Source: an uncultured Burkholderiales bacterium (GTDB lineage: Bacteria; Pseudomonadota; Gammaproteobacteria; Burkholderiales; Burkholderiaceae_C). Taken from it: a stretch of 64,000 nt of DNA. The translations under genes were made by a program, and so were the position numbers. Below are positions 59,779-64,000 of the stretch, piece after piece. A model generated the notes under the pieces. It worked only from the letters and a program-made list of their open reading frames with translations. It searched no databases and was not told the DNA's origin. Position 1 is the stretch's first letter. Each line of letters opens with the position of its first letter. The stretch covers positions 37,027 through 101,026 of the forward strand of contig CAILCI010000029.1 of NCBI GenBank assembly GCA_903832625.1. Reading direction: 5' to 3'.

Positions 59779-61470
59779 ATGACACAACACACGCTGAGTA
59801 GCTTGGGCTTAGGCATGGCTGGCCTGCTGTTGGCAATTGCAGCACAAGCGGACGACACCCACGCTTTGCGTGTGTCGTGCGAGTCTTTGACGTCCTTTCA
59901 AGTGGCGGCTTCCAAAATCGCCTTGCCCAGTGGCGCGGCCAGCATCGATTCGGCGCAACTGCAAGCCGCTGCGCCTTTGACCGTGGCCGAGCGCTACGGC
60001 ACGCCGTCGGGTGCGATCAACCCCGCCACGCCCGAGTTTTGCAAAGTTGTCGGGCATATTGCGCCGCTGGACGCCAAAGCACCCAACATCGTGTTTGAGG
60101 TCAACTTGCCCATGCAGTGGAATGGCCGCAGCGTGCAATACGGCGGTGGCGGCTTCAACGGCACACTCATAACGGGCTTGGGTTTATTGCCTGCGGCACG
60201 CTTGGACGATGCCGCGCCCGTGGCCTTGGGCTATGTGACCATGGGCACGGACTCAGGTCATCAAAACAAACCCAACGAAGCCATTCAAGCCTTTGCCCTG
60301 AACGACGAAGCCTTTGAAAACTTCACCCATGCTGCCTACAAAAAACTGCATGACGTGGCGGCTGCCTTGGTGCAACACGCCTATGGCCGCAGCACAGACT
60401 TTGCTTACTACTTTGGCAGCTCCGAAGGCGGGCGCGAAGCCCTGACCATGGCGCAGCGTTATCCCAAAGACTACCAAGGCATTTTTGCCCGCGTGCCCGT
60501 CATCAACTGGACGGGCTTGATCCACTCCAGTTTTCGCAGTGGTTTGGCCACGCAAGGCGAAGCTTGGCTCGACCGTCCACAGGTCGAACTGGTGCACCAA
60601 GCCGTGCTCAAAACCTGTGACGAACTCGATGGCCTCAAAGACCAACTGGTGGCCAACCCCGTGGCATGTCGCGCCAAATTCGATGTGACGCAACTGCAAT
60701 GCCCTGCAGGCGCTACGCCGCAAGAGCAAGCGTGTTTGAGCGCTGCCCAAGTCAAAGCCGTGCAGACCTTGCACTCGGCCTATCGCTTTGAAGGCTTTGA
60801 CATGGCCAACGGCATCAACGATTACCCCGGTTGGGGTGTTTCTGGTGAAGCCGCTCCGCCTATGGGCCCAACCGGCGGTTGGCGTTCATGGTTTGTGGGA
60901 ACACGCGCACCCAGCGTGCCTGCGCATCCTGAGAACGGCATTGTGTGGTTCTTCGGCAGTGGCGCCATGCAGTATGTGTTTGCCCGCGATCCCAATTTGG
61001 ACGTGCGCCAATACAAGCCCGCCAACTACAAAGCACGAATCGAGCAAGTCTCTCAACTGATGGACTCGACCAACCCCAACCTCAAGGCCTTTCAAGACGC
61101 AGGCGGCAAATTGATCGTCTTAGAAAACATGGCCGACTACGCGCAAAGCCCCTATGCAGGCATTCGCTACTTTGAAGCGGTGCAAAAAACCTTGGGCAAA
61201 GACCAAGTCGCCAAGTTCGCCAAACTCTACACCGCACCCGGCGTTGACCATGTGGGCGCTGGCGCACCCGAGTACTTCAAGGTCTTGCAAGTCTTGAGCG
61301 CTTGGACCGAAAAAGGCCAAGCACCGCAAAATTTGCAAGTGGTCGATCAAGACCCCAAAGCACCGTTCACCCCCAAACGCAGCTTGCCTTTGTGCGAATG
61401 GCCCACTTGGCCCAAATACCTCGGCACAGGCGATGTGACGGCGGCCTCTAGTTTTGTTTGCTCTCAGTGA
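59779..61470 (+). CDS. Exported tannase/feruloyl esterase-family hydrolase
   Basis: 563 residues, with signal peptide (MTQHTLSSLGLGMAGLLLAIAAQA). Tannase-family alpha/beta hydrolase: GGGGFNGTL, YFGSSEGGREALTMAQRYPKDYQGIFARVPV with nucleophile Ser215, and catalytic His491 in GVDHVGAGAPEYF. It should hydrolyse ester bonds of galloyl, feruloyl or protocatechuoyl esters outside the cytoplasm, feeding the ring-cleavage enzymes encoded around it. The two cysteines that flank the nucleophile and histidine in the well-known members are here Ser214 and Val492. Inserted between ligI and ligA in the operon. Confidence 0.88.
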   Translation: MTQHTLSSLGLGMAGLLLAIAAQADDTHALRVSCESLTSFQVAASKIALPSGAASIDSAQLQAAAPLTVAERYGTPSGAINPATPEFCKVVGHIAPLDAKAPNIVFEVNLPMQWNGRSVQYGGGGFNGTLITGLGLLPAARLDDAAPVALGYVTMGTDSGHQNKPNEAIQAFALNDEAFENFTHAAYKKLHDVAAALVQHAYGRSTDFAYYFGSSEGGREALTMAQRYPKDYQGIFARVPVINWTGLIHSSFRSGLATQGEAWLDRPQVELVHQAVLKTCDELDGLKDQLVANPVACRAKFDVTQLQCPAGATPQEQACLSAAQVKAVQTLHSAYRFEGFDMANGINDYPGWGVSGEAAPPMGPTGGWRSWFVGTRAPSVPAHPENGIVWFFGSGAMQYVFARDPNLDVRQYKPANYKARIEQVSQLMDSTNPNLKAFQDAGGKLIVLENMADYAQSPYAGIRYFEAVQKTLGKDQVAKFAKLYTAPGVDHVGAGAPEYFKVLQVLSAWTEKGQAPQNLQVVDQDPKAPFTPKRSLPLCEWPTWPKYLGTGDVTAASSFVCSQ

Positions 61471-61479
61471 GAAAAATCC

Positions 61480-62798
<1,319 letters not shown>

Positions 62799-62812
62799 CC
62801 AGGAAAATCTCC

Positions 62813-63769
62813 ATGAGCAAAACCATCAAAGTCGCCCTCGCAGGCGCAGGTGCTTTCGGCATCAAGCATTTGGACGGCATCAAAAATATTGACGGCGTCG
62901 AAGTCGTGTCTTTGATCAGCCGCGATTTGGAAAAAACCAAAGAAGTCGCCAGCAAATACGGCATTCACCACGTCAGCACCGACTTGGCCGACAGCTTGGC
63001 TTTGCCCGAAGTCGATGCTGTGATTTTGTGCACGCCCACGCAAATGCACGCCGCACAAAGCCTAGCCTGTTTGAACGCGGGCAAACATGTGCAGGTGGAA
63101 ATTCCCTTGGCCGATAGCTGGAAAGACGCCGACGAAGTGGTGCGCGTGGCCAAAGCCAAAGGTTTGGTCGCCATGTGCGGTCACACCCGTCGCTTCAACC
63201 CCAGTCACCAATGGGTGCACCACAAAATCAAAGCGGGCGAATTCAACATCCAACAAATGGATGTGCAAACCTATTTCTTTCGCCGCACCAACATGAACGC
63301 GCTGGGTCAAGCCCGCAGTTGGACCGACCACTTGCTGTGGCACCACGCTGCGCACACGGTCGATTTGTTTGCCTACCAAGCAGGCAGCCCCATCGTCAAA
63401 GCCAATGCGGTGCAAGGCCCGATTCATCCCACCTTGGGCATTGCGATGGACATGAGCATTCAGTTGCAAGCCGCCAATGGCGCGATTTGCACCTTGAGCC
63501 TGTCCTTCAACAACGACGGCCCCTTGGGCACGTATTTCCGCTACATCGGCGACACCGGCACGTACCTCGCGCGTTACGACGACTTGTTCACTGGCAAAGA
63601 AGAAAAAATCGACGTCTCGCAAGTGGCGGTGTCGATGAACGGCATTGAACTGCAAGACCGCGAGTTCTTCTCCGCCATTCAAGAGGGGCGCGAACCCAAC
63701 TCATCGGTCGCGCAAGTGCTGCCTTGCTACAAGGTCTTGCATGAGTTGGAGTTGCAACTCACGGCCTGA
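62813..63769 (+). CDS. ligC: 4-carboxy-2-hydroxymuconate-6-semialdehyde dehydrogenase (LigC/PmdC)
   Basis: 318-residue Gfo/Idh/MocA-fold NADP-dependent dehydrogenase turning the ring-cleavage product (hemiacetal form) into 2-pyrone-4,6-dicarboxylate. N-terminal VALAGAGAFGIKHLDGI cofactor motif, VEIPLADSWKDADEVV (usual EKP-like loop position), GHTRRFNPSHQWVHHKI, and WTDHLLWHHAAHTVDLFAYQAG. Last gene of the operon; its product is the LigI substrate. Confidence 0.95.
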   Translation: MSKTIKVALAGAGAFGIKHLDGIKNIDGVEVVSLISRDLEKTKEVASKYGIHHVSTDLADSLALPEVDAVILCTPTQMHAAQSLACLNAGKHVQVEIPLADSWKDADEVVRVAKAKGLVAMCGHTRRFNPSHQWVHHKIKAGEFNIQQMDVQTYFFRRTNMNALGQARSWTDHLLWHHAAHTVDLFAYQAGSPIVKANAVQGPIHPTLGIAMDMSIQLQAANGAICTLSLSFNNDGPLGTYFRYIGDTGTYLARYDDLFTGKEEKIDVSQVAVSMNGIELQDREFFSAIQEGREPNSSVAQVLPCYKVLHELELQLTA

Positions 63770-63784
63770 GGGTTACCTCAAGCC
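63763..63784. terminator. Weak hairpin at the end of the lig operon
   Basis: GGCCTGAGG can pair with CCTCAAGCC (one mismatch, GTTA loop) across the ligC stop. No T-run follows, and CCTCAAGCCTTG is repeated at 63800-63811, allowing an alternative pairing. It may end transcription between the convergent genes. Confidence 0.35.
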
Positions 63785-63801
63785 TTGAGTTAAAGCTTGC
63801 C

Positions 63802-64000
63802 TCAAGCCTTGGCCCGCGCCACTGCATGGCGTGCGGCAATATAGCCAAACACCACACCTGGGCCAATCGTGATGCCCGGTGCGGGGTAGGTTCCGCCCAT
63901 GATGGAGTGCATGTCGTTGCCGCAGGCGTATAAGCCGCCAATGGCTTGGCCGCTGGCGTTGAGCACGCGCGCATCGGTGTCGCACACCAAACCCGTGGCC
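63802..64000 (-). CDS. FAD-dependent oxidoreductase, C-terminal fragment
   Basis: The last 65 codons of a minus-strand gene that starts beyond the window end. VCDTDARVLNASGQAIGGLYACGND followed by GGTYPAPGITIGPGVVFGYIAARHA is the C-terminal FAD-binding pattern of the fumarate reductase/3-ketosteroid dehydrogenase-like flavoprotein family. It converges on ligC. Substrate cannot be judged from the fragment. Confidence 0.85.
   Translation of the reverse strand, partial: ATGLVCDTDARVLNASGQAIGGLYACGNDMHSIMGGTYPAPGITIGPGVVFGYIAARHAVARAKA

Noticed and set aside
63776..63811. 12-bp direct repeat CCTCAAGCCTTG after ligC as an attachment site
   Set aside because: Too short and close together, with no integrase or mobile-element genes; more simply part of the convergent-gap hairpins.

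Overview
The window looks like chromosomal DNA of a moderately GC-rich betaproteobacterium, most likely Comamonadaceae (Limnohabitans/Rhodoferax/Comamonas-like). This is inferred from gene content: a phaCAB operon, a Comamonas-type protocatechuate 4,5-cleavage (pmd/lig) operon, a TRAP transporter, a branched-chain-type ABC transporter in a CoA-dependent aromatic cluster, and short well-packed operons with many ATGA overlaps. No rRNA, tRNA, CRISPR array, prophage or insertion sequence was recognised. No gap between genes exceeds 300 bases.

Layout. 1-3.0 kb (minus): dnaK (its 3' end lies outside the window) and grpE behind a sigma-32-like promoter, then an FKBP prolyl isomerase. 3.1-13.5 kb (minus): one long co-directional cluster of crotonase, feruloyl-CoA synthase-like ligase, SDR dehydrogenase, four-gene ABC importer (with a LivM-LivG fusion), acyl-CoA dehydrogenase and MarR regulator, with a divergent amidohydrolase. 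It reads as uptake and CoA-dependent chain shortening of hydroxycinnamate-like acids. 14.6-15.4 kb: olsB (ornithine lipid), followed by a pair of unusual 55-nt palindromes. 15.7-19.6 kb (minus): six-gene run YHS - DoxX-like - DedA - ATP-grasp - DinB-like - NRDE. 19.8-26.8 kb (plus): RND efflux operon, an AEC transporter and arfB. 26.9-31.5 kb (minus): TRAP dctPQM, Nudix, FAA hydrolase and ABM monooxygenase-like genes. 31.6-36.4 kb: pgeF and the PHB operon phaC-phaA-phaB.

36.4-38.5 kb: a small island with DUF2256, a LitR-like MerR regulator, TIGR03643, a small Cys-rich protein and pterin carbinolamine dehydratase. It resembles light-response neighbourhoods but has no photolyase here. 38.6-44.5 kb: dusA, a stand-alone MASE1-like membrane protein, a class II aldolase, an unknown gene, a crotonase-like protein lacking both catalytic glutamates, and an acyl-CoA ligase. 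44.6-49.3 kb: an MFS transporter, a Cys-rich exported small protein whose ribosome binding site is locked in a hairpin, and a coupled methyltransferase / beta-hydroxyacid dehydrogenase / class III aminotransferase operon. 49.5-54.6 kb: TPR protein plus NodT-EmrA-EmrB tripartite efflux. 54.6-63.8 kb: a LysR regulator, an AT-rich methyltransferase-like gene, then modA-like-ligJ-ligK-ligI-tannase-ligA-ligB-ligC, which opens the protocatechuate ring and takes it to pyruvate and oxaloacetate. The window ends in the C-terminus of an FAD-dependent oxidoreductase on the minus strand.

Together the genes suggest a bacterium living on plant-derived aromatics: an exported tannase-type esterase releases aromatic acids, dedicated importers take them up, a CoA-dependent side-chain pathway and 4,5-ring cleavage feed central metabolism, PHB stores surplus acetyl-CoA, and two tripartite pumps export toxic compounds.
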